Assembly (NCBI GenBank): GCA_028274825.1
Contig: JAQCMZ010000434.1
Coordinates: 1-20,937 of the forward strand
Source of the DNA: Haloferacaceae archaeon
GTDB lineage: Archaea; Halobacteriota; Halobacteria; Halobacteriales; Haloferacaceae
Direction: 5' to 3'
DNA: 20,937 bases
The stretch's first letter is position 1; every line of letters begins with the position of its first letter. Positions 13,582 to 20,430 of this stretch are shown piece by piece. The translations under genes and the position numbers were made by a program. The notes under the pieces are model-generated. The model did no database searches. It was given only the letters and a program-made list of their open reading frames with translations, and was not told where the DNA came from.

Positions 13582-14352
13582 ATGATTGAATTACTGGCTG
13601 ACCCTGGGGTGGAGCCCAGGCTGACTACCAGTCTCGGCTATTTTCTCACAGCAGGCTTGCTGGGGATCGTCCACGGAATTGAACCCGACCATGTCGCCGG
13701 AATCACTGCCCTCACTCATGAGGCGGGCGACCCGAAGCTTTCAGCCATCGTCGGTGTCTGTTTTGCTACCGGCCACGTTGTATTAGTCGTGATGTGGATC
13801 GCTGCCGCTTACCTGCTGTTTGGGACGACCTCGGTTCCGCCGGTTTACGAACGGATCGGAACTCTGTTTGTTGGAACCGTTCTTGCAGTGATGAGTCTGT
13901 ATCTTGGCATTACCGGGACGCGAAAGCTGATTCACCGACACCGTCATGAGCACGGCAAAACGCGTCACTCACATTTTCATATCCACCTGCCGGTATCGAC
14001 TCAGCCGGTGTCAGACGAAAACCACACTCACGAGCATACCAGATCTGAATACCTCAAGATTGGCATTATTGGCGCGCTGTTTACACTCTCGCCGCCGGTG
14101 TCAATGGTCGCATTTATTTCGGTGACAGTCCCCGGCGGTGGACGGCCACTCATGACAGGAATCGTCGCCGCCTACACACTGACGATCATCGCTACGATGG
14201 CCGTGATTGGTGGCGGGGCTAGCTCGCTGTTCCAAATGTCGAAGGCCCGAGGCGAGCGGGCTCATGCAATCTTCCAGGTTATCACCGGTGTAGTCGTGCT
14301 TGGATTCGCGCTCACCATTCTCGCAGACCTCCCCGCCGGACTGTCGGGGTGA
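13582..14352 (+). CDS. Nickel/cobalt transporter (NiCoT/UreH-like)
   Basis: A 256-residue membrane protein predicted to import nickel for the urease encoded immediately downstream. The signature of the family's second helix is visible as HGIEPDHVAGITAL at about 31-44, equivalent to the HxxxxDH metal-selective motif of NiCoT proteins. Hydrophobic segments lie at about 17-37, 48-74, 84-107, 155-180, 186-210 and 228-250. A cytosolic or loop region around 113-152 is very His-rich (HRHRHEHGK, HSHFHIH, HTHEHT), suiting transient metal binding. The LGxDTATE motif of classical NixA is replaced by a FTLSPPVSM segment, so it is closer to UreH/SdtC-like transporters. The gene lies 323 nt before ureB on the same strand; I see no clear TATA box. 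Confidence 0.82.
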   Translation: MIELLADPGVEPRLTTSLGYFLTAGLLGIVHGIEPDHVAGITALTHEAGDPKLSAIVGVCFATGHVVLVVMWIAAAYLLFGTTSVPPVYERIGTLFVGTVLAVMSLYLGITGTRKLIHRHRHEHGKTRHSHFHIHLPVSTQPVSDENHTHEHTRSEYLKIGIIGALFTLSPPVSMVAFISVTVPGGGRPLMTGIVAAYTLTIIATMAVIGGGASSLFQMSKARGERAHAIFQVITGVVVLGFALTILADLPAGLSG

Positions 14353-14463
14353 CGAGCATCTTTTCGGTAGTTTGTGAACACCCTAGATACCCGTCAGTCA
14401 CTGTCTTGATCCCAGTGTCGGCAGCTCGTCACACTCGCCTGCTGAGTTGAGTGATATAGAAAG

Positions 14464-14477
14464 TTGGCACATGCCAA
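14464..14477. promoter_or_regulatory. Palindromic candidate operator
   Basis: TTGGCACATGCCAA is a perfect 6-bp inverted repeat with a 2-nt centre, located about 200 nt before ureB and about 110 nt after the nickel transporter. It has the size of a dimeric helix-turn-helix regulator site. No regulator gene is in the window. Confidence 0.4.
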
Positions 14478-14660
14478 ATTTACTCCGGTTGTGAGTAATC
14501 AGAGTGAGATACTGTCAACTTTATCTGTCTAAACATATTTTTGTCATATTTCTCCATAATGCATGACTGTTTCTACGCCAAAAGCAATATTTTAATGCTT
14601 CTATACTAATTCAAGACTGTATGTTCATTTATTTGGGAGCGACACTACATTGGTCCACAC

Positions 14661-14666
14661 GAGGAG
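14661..14666 (+). promoter_or_regulatory. Shine-Dalgarno sequence of ureB
   Basis: GAGGAG lies 9 nt before the ATG at 14676. It supports that start over the ATG three codons later and shows that, unlike most genes here, the urease transcript has a leader. Confidence 0.6.
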
Positions 14667-14675
14667 ACAAAACAG

Positions 14676-15059
14676 ATGAGTGACATGGTCCCTGGTGAAT
14701 TGCTACTCGCTGACGAACCAATCGCAATCAACATTGCCCGCGAGACGGCATCGGCAACTGTCGAAAATACCGGTGACCGTCCCTCGCAGGTTGGCTCGCA
14801 TTTTCACTTTTTTGAGGTGAATCCCGCGCTCGATTTCGACCGGAAAGCCGCTTACGGGATGCGGCTTGACATCCCAGCAGGCACGGCGGTTCGGTTCGAG
14901 CCTGGCTGTGAGACGGATGTCGACCTCGTCGCCTACGGTGGGAATCAAATCCTCCGTGGGATGGGTGGCCTCGTTGAGGGTGATCTCACCGACGAGACGG
15001 TCAAGAACGCGGCACTCGAACGCGCTCGCAAACAAGGGTATATGGGGGCGAATGAATGA
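14676..15059 (+). CDS. ureB: Urease subunit beta
   Basis: A 127-residue small structural subunit of urease, which hydrolyses urea to ammonia and carbamate. The family core is clear: MVPGELLLADEPI near the start, VENTGDRPSQVGSHFHFFEVN (about 30-50), then the RLDIPAGTAVRFEPG segment and the GG-rich region. It packs against the UreC catalytic subunit and carries no nickel ligands itself. A Shine-Dalgarno sequence supports the first ATG. The stop codon overlaps the ureC start (ATGA), implying coupled translation. It is first in the operon, as in other haloarchaeal urease clusters I know with beta before alpha. Confidence 0.95.
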   Translation: MSDMVPGELLLADEPIAINIARETASATVENTGDRPSQVGSHFHFFEVNPALDFDRKAAYGMRLDIPAGTAVRFEPGCETDVDLVAYGGNQILRGMGGLVEGDLTDETVKNAALERARKQGYMGANE

Positions 15060-16768
15060 GTCGTCAACTCTCCCGCAAAGGATATACCGATCTCTTTGGA
15101 GCAACTGAAGGAGACCGGCTTCGGCTCGGCGACACAAATCTGTTCGCGGAAATCGAGAACGACCATGGTACATACGGTGACGAAGCGGTCTTCGGCGGCG
15201 GTAAGACCATGCGTGACGGGATGGGGATGCAGCCTGGCACGACGCAGTCAGAGGGCGCTCTTGATTACGTCTACACGAACGTCATTCTCATGGACCCGGT
15301 TCTCGGCGTGCAAAAAGGCGATCTCGGAGCACGAAACGGGAAAATCGCTGGTTTCGGCAAAGCTGGCAACCCAGACACGATGGACGGTGTTGACGACGAC
15401 CTGATTATCGGCGCGAGTACCGACGCAGTGCCAGCCGACGGTCTCATCGCTACGCCAGGTGCGTTAGACATTCACGTCCACTTCAACAGTAAAGAGCTAT
15501 TCGAGCATGCTCTCGCCAGCGGGATCACAACGATGTTCGGCGGTGGTTACGGCGGTGGAGCGACGACCTGTACGCCCGGCCCAGAAAACATCACACGATT
15601 CCTCCAAGCCGCAGAAGAGTGGCCAATGAACGTTGGATTCTACGCGAAGGGTAACAGTAGTCAGCCTGACCCAATATACGAGCAGATCGAGGCCGGCGCG
15701 ACTGGACTGAAACTCCACGAGGACTGGGGATCGACGCCAGCGGTTATCGACAGCGCGCTCGAGGTGGCCGACGAGGAGGACGTCCAGGTGTGTATCCACA
15801 CCGACACGCTCAATGAATCTGGCTTTGTCGAAGACACCTTCGACGCCATCGACGGCCGAACGATCCACACTTTCCACATTGAGGGTGCAGGCGGCGGTCA
15901 TGCACCCGACGTGCTCGAGCTGATTGGTCACGAGCACATGCTCCCCTCTTCGACGAACCCCTCGATGCCCTACACGGTCAACACGTTTGATGAGCATCTT
16001 GATATGGTGATGGTCTGCCACCATCTCAATCCGGATGTACCAGAGGATGTGGCCTTTGCTGAGTCCCGTATCCGTGCAGAGACTATCGCTGCCGAGGACG
16101 TCCTCCATGATATGGGCGCGATCAGCATGATGACATCTGACTCTCAAGCGATGGGGCGGATGGGTGAGGTCATCTGCCGGACATGGCAGACAGCCCACAA
16201 AATGAAAGCCCAACGCGGCCCACTGCCGGGTGATGAGGGAACAGGTGCAGATAATTCCCGAATCGAGCGCTACCTCTCAAAATACACTATCAACCCTGCG
16301 AAGGTGGCCGGCATTGACCAGCACGTCGGGTCGCTGGAACCGGGTAAGATGGCCGACATCGCCCTTTGGGACTCGGCGTTTTTTGGTATTAAACCCAAAT
16401 ACGTCATTAAAGGCGGGTTTCCCGTCCACAGCGAGATGGGCGAAGCCAACGGCTCGCTAATGACCTGTGAACCCGTGATGCAGCGGTCGCGTGAGGGTGC
16501 GGTCGGTAAGGCGAAAAATGCCCTGAGCACTACGTTCGTCAGCAAGGCTGCCTACGACAACGATGTCGGCGAGAAACTCGATCTTGACGCGACCGTCCGC
16601 CCCGTTGAGGGTACACGAGAGGTGGGAAAATCCGATATGCTACACAACGAGTACGCCCCTGATGATATCCGAATCAATGCCCAGACGTTCGAAGTTGAGG
16701 TCGACGGCGAACACGTCACCTGTGAACCGGCCGAGAAAGTCCCGCTCGCACAGAGATACACATTATGA
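15056..16768 (+). CDS. ureC: Urease subunit alpha (catalytic, nickel-binding)
   Basis: A 570-residue amidohydrolase-fold catalytic subunit, of normal length. All active-site residues are present: nickel ligands His140 and His142 (DIHVHFN), carbamylated Lys219 (TGLKLHEDWG), His221, His248 (CIHTDT), His274 (TFHIEGAGGGH) and Asp362 (MTSDSQAMGR), with the mobile-flap pair Cys321-His322 (VCHHLNPD). Relative to the Klebsiella numbering (134, 136, 217, 219, 246, 272, 319, 320, 360) the first pair is shifted by 6 and the rest by 2, so nothing essential is missing. Nickel insertion depends on the UreD/E/F/G proteins encoded downstream. The start overlaps the ureB stop by ATGA, and the stop overlaps the ureA start in the same way. 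Confidence 0.97.
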   Translation: MSRQLSRKGYTDLFGATEGDRLRLGDTNLFAEIENDHGTYGDEAVFGGGKTMRDGMGMQPGTTQSEGALDYVYTNVILMDPVLGVQKGDLGARNGKIAGFGKAGNPDTMDGVDDDLIIGASTDAVPADGLIATPGALDIHVHFNSKELFEHALASGITTMFGGGYGGGATTCTPGPENITRFLQAAEEWPMNVGFYAKGNSSQPDPIYEQIEAGATGLKLHEDWGSTPAVIDSALEVADEEDVQVCIHTDTLNESGFVEDTFDAIDGRTIHTFHIEGAGGGHAPDVLELIGHEHMLPSSTNPSMPYTVNTFDEHLDMVMVCHHLNPDVPEDVAFAESRIRAETIAAEDVLHDMGAISMMTSDSQAMGRMGEVICRTWQTAHKMKAQRGPLPGDEGTGADNSRIERYLSKYTINPAKVAGIDQHVGSLEPGKMADIALWDSAFFGIKPKYVIKGGFPVHSEMGEANGSLMTCEPVMQRSREGAVGKAKNALSTTFVSKAAYDNDVGEKLDLDATVRPVEGTREVGKSDMLHNEYAPDDIRINAQTFEVEVDGEHVTCEPAEKVPLAQRYTL

Positions 16769-17091
16769 AACTCTCACCCAAAGATACTGAACGACTCACG
16801 ATTTTCATGGCTGCAGAGCTTGCAAGACGACGGAAAGACCGCGGTATCGAGCTCAATCATCCGGAGACGGTCGCGTACATCTCCGATTGGGTCTGCGAAC
16901 GGGCACGTGAAGGCGAACCTGTCGCGGAGATCCGCGAGGCAGCCACGAGCCTGCTCAGCCGGGAAGACGTGATGACTGGCGTACCCGAAATGGTCAATAT
17001 GGTACAGGTTGAGCCGACGTTCCCTGACGGGACAAAACTCGTGACCGTCCATGAACCGATCCGAGCCGACAGCCAGGAGCAACTCGACTGA
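16765..17091 (+). CDS. ureA: Urease subunit gamma
   Basis: A 108-residue smallest urease subunit. The recognisable core is MKLSPKDTERLTIFMAAELA, then RGIELNHPETVAYISDWV (about 26-43), REGEPVAEIREAA, and the end MVQVEPTFPDGTKLVTVHEPI. It forms part of the (alpha-beta-gamma)3 enzyme. The start overlaps the ureC stop (ATGA). The stop codon TGA shares its last base with the ureG ATG. Placement after ureC, rather than before ureB as in most bacterial operons, is a feature of haloarchaeal urease clusters. Confidence 0.95.
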   Translation: MKLSPKDTERLTIFMAAELARRRKDRGIELNHPETVAYISDWVCERAREGEPVAEIREAATSLLSREDVMTGVPEMVNMVQVEPTFPDGTKLVTVHEPIRADSQEQLD

Positions 17092-17711
17092 TGGGGTACA
17101 GAGACGTTGCGAAAATCGGCCTTGGCGGCCCCGTTGGCTCAGGGAAGACTGCTCTCGTCCAGCAACTCGTCCCGCGTCTTGACGATGCCGGGTATAATCT
17201 TGGCGTCATTGCTAACGACATCATGACACGGGAAGACGCCGAGCGATTACAAGCCTCATTTGCCGGCCGGATTGAGCAAGACCTCGTTGCCGGCGTCGAG
17301 ACCGGCGCCTGTCCACACACTGGGATCCGTGAAGATCCCTCGATGAACCTCGATATGATCGACACATTCACTGAAACCCATCCTGAATTGGATGCCGTCC
17401 TCATCGAGTCCGGCGGCGACAATCTCGCAGCGACATTTAATCCCGAACTCGCCGATTATTTTATTTTCGTCATCTCGGTCGCCGAAGGCGACGATATCCC
17501 ACGGAAACGCGGCCCAGGCGTCACTCAGGCTGATCTCTTGGTAATCAACAAAACCGACCTCGCCCCGCACGTTAATGTCAATCTCAATGTGCTGGAGGAA
17601 GACGCCAAGGCTGTTCGCGGCGATGACCCGACGGTATTCACGAATTGTAAAGCTGCGACGGGAATCGACGAGATCATCGATAAGATCGAACGGAGTGTTC
17701 TGTTCGCGTGA
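17091..17711 (+). CDS. ureG: Urease accessory GTPase UreG
   Basis: A 206-residue SIMIBI-class GTPase that delivers nickel to apo-urease together with UreD, UreE and UreF. Visible motifs: P-loop GGPVGSGKT (12-20), the metal-binding Cys-Pro-His at 74-76 within GACPHTGIREDPS, ESGGDNL (106-112) and the guanine-specificity motif NKTD (153-156). It lacks the His-rich N-terminus of some homologues; metal storage here seems to be on UreE and the transporter loop. The start shares one base with the ureA stop, and the stop overlaps the GTG start of ureD. Confidence 0.95.
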   Translation: MGYRDVAKIGLGGPVGSGKTALVQQLVPRLDDAGYNLGVIANDIMTREDAERLQASFAGRIEQDLVAGVETGACPHTGIREDPSMNLDMIDTFTETHPELDAVLIESGGDNLAATFNPELADYFIFVISVAEGDDIPRKRGPGVTQADLLVINKTDLAPHVNVNLNVLEEDAKAVRGDDPTVFTNCKAATGIDEIIDKIERSVLFA

Positions 17712-18652
17712 GCACTGACACTGACGCCTCCGATGAGGCTGATACCGACACTGGTCTGACCATCCCACCGGCGTTCCGCGAGTACGGCACACAGCAACTT
17801 GATCAGGCACCGGCCTTCGGCCACGGGAAACGGGGCGTCGCTGACCTCGTTGTCGCCCGCGAGGAGAACAACCCGACCCGGCTCATCTCGGATCGTGTGA
17901 AGGTGCCGTACCATCTGACGGGGACGCTCGACAGCGACCCCGTCGACGGGATGACGACAATCTGCCTGCAGGACCCGACGGGCGCAGTCACACAAGGTGA
18001 CCGCCAGACGCTCTCGGTCCAAGCCCGGCCTGGTGCACGTGCCCATGTGATGACTCAGAGCGCGACGAAAATCCACAGTATGGAGGCGAGTTACGCACAC
18101 ATAGACGCGACACTCGTCGCCGAGTCGGGGGCACATCTCGAATACATCCCTGGTCCGACGATCCTCAACGAGTATGCGCGCTGTCTACAGACGACGACCG
18201 TCAACGTGGCTCCTGACGCGACCGTCATCGTCAGCGATACTGTCGTTCCCGACGGGCTGACCGACCACGAACCGTTCAGCTTCGACCACTTCCATAGTCG
18301 GCTAGAAGCCCGTGTCGACGACAATCTGGTTTGTGCCGATGCTGTCGATATTCAGCCGACCGAACGCGATCCGCGCGACCCGGCGACTGTTGGCGATTAC
18401 TCCGTCATCGGCACACTGTATGTGTTTTCACCCACGGCCGACACCGACGCGCTCGCCGAGAGGCTCTCTGCTCGGCTGACCGACCGCACGGTCGCTGCCG
18501 GCGCCTCGGTTCTCAAAGACGATGCGGGTGTGACTGTCCGTATCCTTGGTGACCGGAGTGCAGACGTGACAAGCGCTGTCGAGGCCGCGTGGGACGAAAC
18601 GCGAAAGATACTGCTCGGCACCGGCGCACCACCGGGGGGTCGCGGCCGATGA
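17708..18652 (+). CDS. ureD: Urease accessory protein UreD
   Basis: A 314-residue UreD/UreH-family protein, which scaffolds the UreD-UreF-UreG complex on apo-urease. The start is a GTG overlapping the ureG stop (GTGA). An acidic, Asp/Thr-rich N-terminal stretch of about 18 residues precedes the family core. Recognisable segments are DRVKVPYHLTG, then LSVQARPGARAHVMTQSATKIHSM (about 100-123), the LEYIPGPTILNEYARC region and FDHFHSRLEA. The family is divergent; the assignment rests on the core motif VMTQSATKI and the operon context. The stop overlaps the ureE ATG. Confidence 0.9.
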   Translation: MSTDTDASDEADTDTGLTIPPAFREYGTQQLDQAPAFGHGKRGVADLVVAREENNPTRLISDRVKVPYHLTGTLDSDPVDGMTTICLQDPTGAVTQGDRQTLSVQARPGARAHVMTQSATKIHSMEASYAHIDATLVAESGAHLEYIPGPTILNEYARCLQTTTVNVAPDATVIVSDTVVPDGLTDHEPFSFDHFHSRLEARVDDNLVCADAVDIQPTERDPRDPATVGDYSVIGTLYVFSPTADTDALAERLSARLTDRTVAAGASVLKDDAGVTVRILGDRSADVTSAVEAAWDETRKILLGTGAPPGGRGR

Positions 18653-19305
18653 GACGCGTTAACGGTGTCGTTGGTAACGCTGACGACGATCCTGACCTCG
18701 CTGCCGCTGTTGCCGATCACGAAGCGGCCGGCACACTTGAGACAGTCGTCCTCACGGAGACCGAGCGCAAGCGGTCCCGATTGCGGGTGACGACGAATAC
18801 GGGAACCGATCTCGGTGTTCTCGTCGATCAGCCAGAACTCACCGCCGGCAGCGTGCTCTTGTGTGACGAAGAGCGTGCCGTCGTCATCACAGTTGAAACC
18901 CGGGAGGCAGTCGTTATCGAATTCCCGGCGGCTGAAGTCGCAGTGTCGACAGCAGTCGAACTCGGCCACCGAATTGGTAATCAACACTGGGACATCACTA
19001 TCGAAGACACCACGATTTACATCCCGGTCGAAGCCGACCGCGCGATTATCGAGGACGTGCTAACCCCCTACATCCCGGCGGCGGCGACGATTCGGTACGA
19101 GACCGTCGACGCCGGGCGGTTCGTTGACAGCAGAGACGACGACACTACCGGAGGCGGGCCTAACACCAGTCGTGACCACGCTGAGCACAGTTATGACAGT
19201 CAGTATCACGAACACGAGCGTGATCATGAACACAGCCACGAACATGACCACGAGACGGACCCGAAACTGAACCACCAGCAGGAGAGTATAGATGACCTCG
19301 TCTGA
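18649..19305 (+). CDS. ureE: Urease accessory nickel chaperone UreE
   Basis: A 218-residue nickel chaperone. The N-terminal UreE domain (about 1-75) is followed by the metal-binding domain with the family HRIGNQHWDITIEDTTIYIPVE segment (about 106-127) and a long acidic, His-rich C-terminal tail beginning near 170, with HEHERDHEHSHEHDHET in the last 35 residues. That tail should bind several nickel ions. I choose ATG 18649, which overlaps the ureD stop as ATGA; the frame is open further upstream inside ureD, but those residues are not UreE-like. The last 14 nt overlap the ureF start. Confidence 0.92.
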   Translation: MRRVNGVVGNADDDPDLAAAVADHEAAGTLETVVLTETERKRSRLRVTTNTGTDLGVLVDQPELTAGSVLLCDEERAVVITVETREAVVIEFPAAEVAVSTAVELGHRIGNQHWDITIEDTTIYIPVEADRAIIEDVLTPYIPAAATIRYETVDAGRFVDSRDDDTTGGGPNTSRDHAEHSYDSQYHEHERDHEHSHEHDHETDPKLNHQQESIDDLV

Positions 19306-20008
19306 GGCGTTACTCACGGCATTGCGACTGTCGGATTCGATGCTACCGGTTGGGACATATACTGCCTCTTACGGCGTCGAACAGTATCTCAACGAAGGCA
19401 AGATCGATACTGCCGCTGAACTCGGCGACTTGATTGATGGGTATCTCCACGGCGTGATTGGGCCTGCCGAGATTGTCGCACTTGGTCATGCCTACCGGTC
19501 GGCAGCGGCCGGCGGTCTTGAAGGGGTGCTCGCGGCTGACGAACGCCTGGCTGCGACGACGTTACCGGCGGAATTCCGGGATAGTTCGACTAAGGCCGGC
19601 GGGAAGCTGCTGCAGCTTCTTGATGAGATCGAAGATGGCCTCTTCGCTCCGACAGATACAGCCCAGCTAATCGGGAAGTACACGGCCGCCTGCGAGGACG
19701 GCCGAACGAGAGGCCACTACCCGGTTGTGCTTGGTGTTGTTTGCCAGCAGGCGAGTCTTGGCTGCCGGGAGGCAGCACTTGTGAGTGCGTACGGCTCGGT
19801 TACCGGGCTGCTCGGGGCGGCCCAGCGGCTCGGCCGATTCGGCCACACGGCGATTCAAGCGCTACTGTTGAGACTGTTTCCAGTGATGGAAGATATCTGT
19901 GATCGGTACTATGAGACAGATCTCACCGCGATGTGTTCGTTCGCGCCGCTGGCCGATGTGATGGGAATGGCACACGAACGGGCTGACCGTCGGCTCTTCA
20001 TGAGTTAG
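19292..20008 (+). CDS. ureF: Urease accessory protein UreF
   Basis: A 238-residue all-helical accessory protein that, with UreD, recruits UreG to apo-urease and controls its GTPase cycle. The family start LLTALRLSDSMLPVGTYTAS is present at about 7-26, followed by the YGVEQYL helix, GRTRGHYPVVLGVV (about 138-151) and the conserved VSAYGSVTGLLGAAQRLG region. It overlaps the end of ureE by 14 nt. It is the last gene of the operon; a hairpin followed by a T-run lies 40-85 nt downstream. Confidence 0.93.
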   Translation: MTSSEALLTALRLSDSMLPVGTYTASYGVEQYLNEGKIDTAAELGDLIDGYLHGVIGPAEIVALGHAYRSAAAGGLEGVLAADERLAATTLPAEFRDSSTKAGGKLLQLLDEIEDGLFAPTDTAQLIGKYTAACEDGRTRGHYPVVLGVVCQQASLGCREAALVSAYGSVTGLLGAAQRLGRFGHTAIQALLLRLFPVMEDICDRYYETDLTAMCSFAPLADVMGMAHERADRRLFMS

Positions 20009-20343
20009 CCTACGGTGGCTGCGGAGTTCATGCGCCGCAGTCACACCTCGCCACCACAGATGGTGGGAATCCGTCTGTGTCGGTTGCTTTTTTCACGAGA
20101 CGAAGACGAATTGACGCGCCAGTATCGTCTTCCTCTCAGATGGATTCTCACCCGGGCAGTTGATACATCCACCATTGTCAGCTCTCTCCCGCGCCCCTCA
20201 CCGTAGTAATGCCTCACAACCGCACATAACCAACACCTGCACCACCCCTTCGAAGTCAAGATCCTGTTTGTACGCAATCTAACCCCCACCGAACCGACGT
20301 GATCACTGTTCACCGACGACATATCGGCCCCGTGATGCTACTG
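20009..20343. other. Gene-free spacer after the urease operon
   Basis: No gene is supported in these 335 nt. The first 85 nt contain the hairpin and T-run described separately. The rest up to the transposase element has no marked structure. Confidence 0.5.
20041..20093 (+). terminator. Hairpin and T-run after ureF
   Basis: CCACC (20051-20055) pairs with GGTGG (20062-20066), overlapped by a wider CACAGA/TCTGTG repeat (20055-20079), and a T6 run follows at 20088-20093. This is a reasonable terminator for the urease operon. On the minus strand the same bases read GGATTCCCACC-loop-GGTGGCGAGGTGTGA, sharing both flanks with the structure at 127-164, so it may be a mobile-element end used as a terminator. 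Confidence 0.45.
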
Positions 20344-20387
20344 GTTGAGACGTATTATCAGTATATCACAAAGCCGGGTAGTTGAGA

Positions 20388-20430
20388 CGTCTGCTTGCTA
20401 AAGATGTGTCTAAAACCAAGCAAGCAGACG
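20388..20430 (+). repeat. 12-bp inverted repeat around the transposase start codon
   Basis: CGTCTGCTTGCT (20388-20399) and AGCAAGCAGACG (20419-20430) are perfect complements separated by 19 nt. The GTG start codon (20406) lies in the loop and the right arm covers codons 5-9. If transcribed from outside, the RNA would fold into a stable hairpin enclosing the start. Confidence 0.75.

Larger units (their letters stand above)
14353..14675 (+). promoter_or_regulatory. AT-rich urease control region
   Basis: A 323-nt gene-free spacer, notably AT-rich from about 14480 to 14640. It holds three inverted repeats: TTGGCA-CA-TGCCAA (14464-14477), GTCAT-N15-ATGAC (14543-14547 with 14563-14567) and AAGCA-N9-TGCTT (14582-14600). 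TATA-like boxes are TATTTTAA (14588-14595) and TTCATTTATTT (about 14624-14634). The inverted repeats are candidates for regulator binding, for instance a nickel- or nitrogen-responsive factor; the regulator is unknown. Confidence 0.55.

Noticed and set aside
18589..18648. Upstream extension of ureE inside ureD
   Set aside because: These 20 codons are a shadow of the ureD end; ATG 18649 overlaps the ureD stop exactly as at the other operon junctions and begins the UreE-like sequence.
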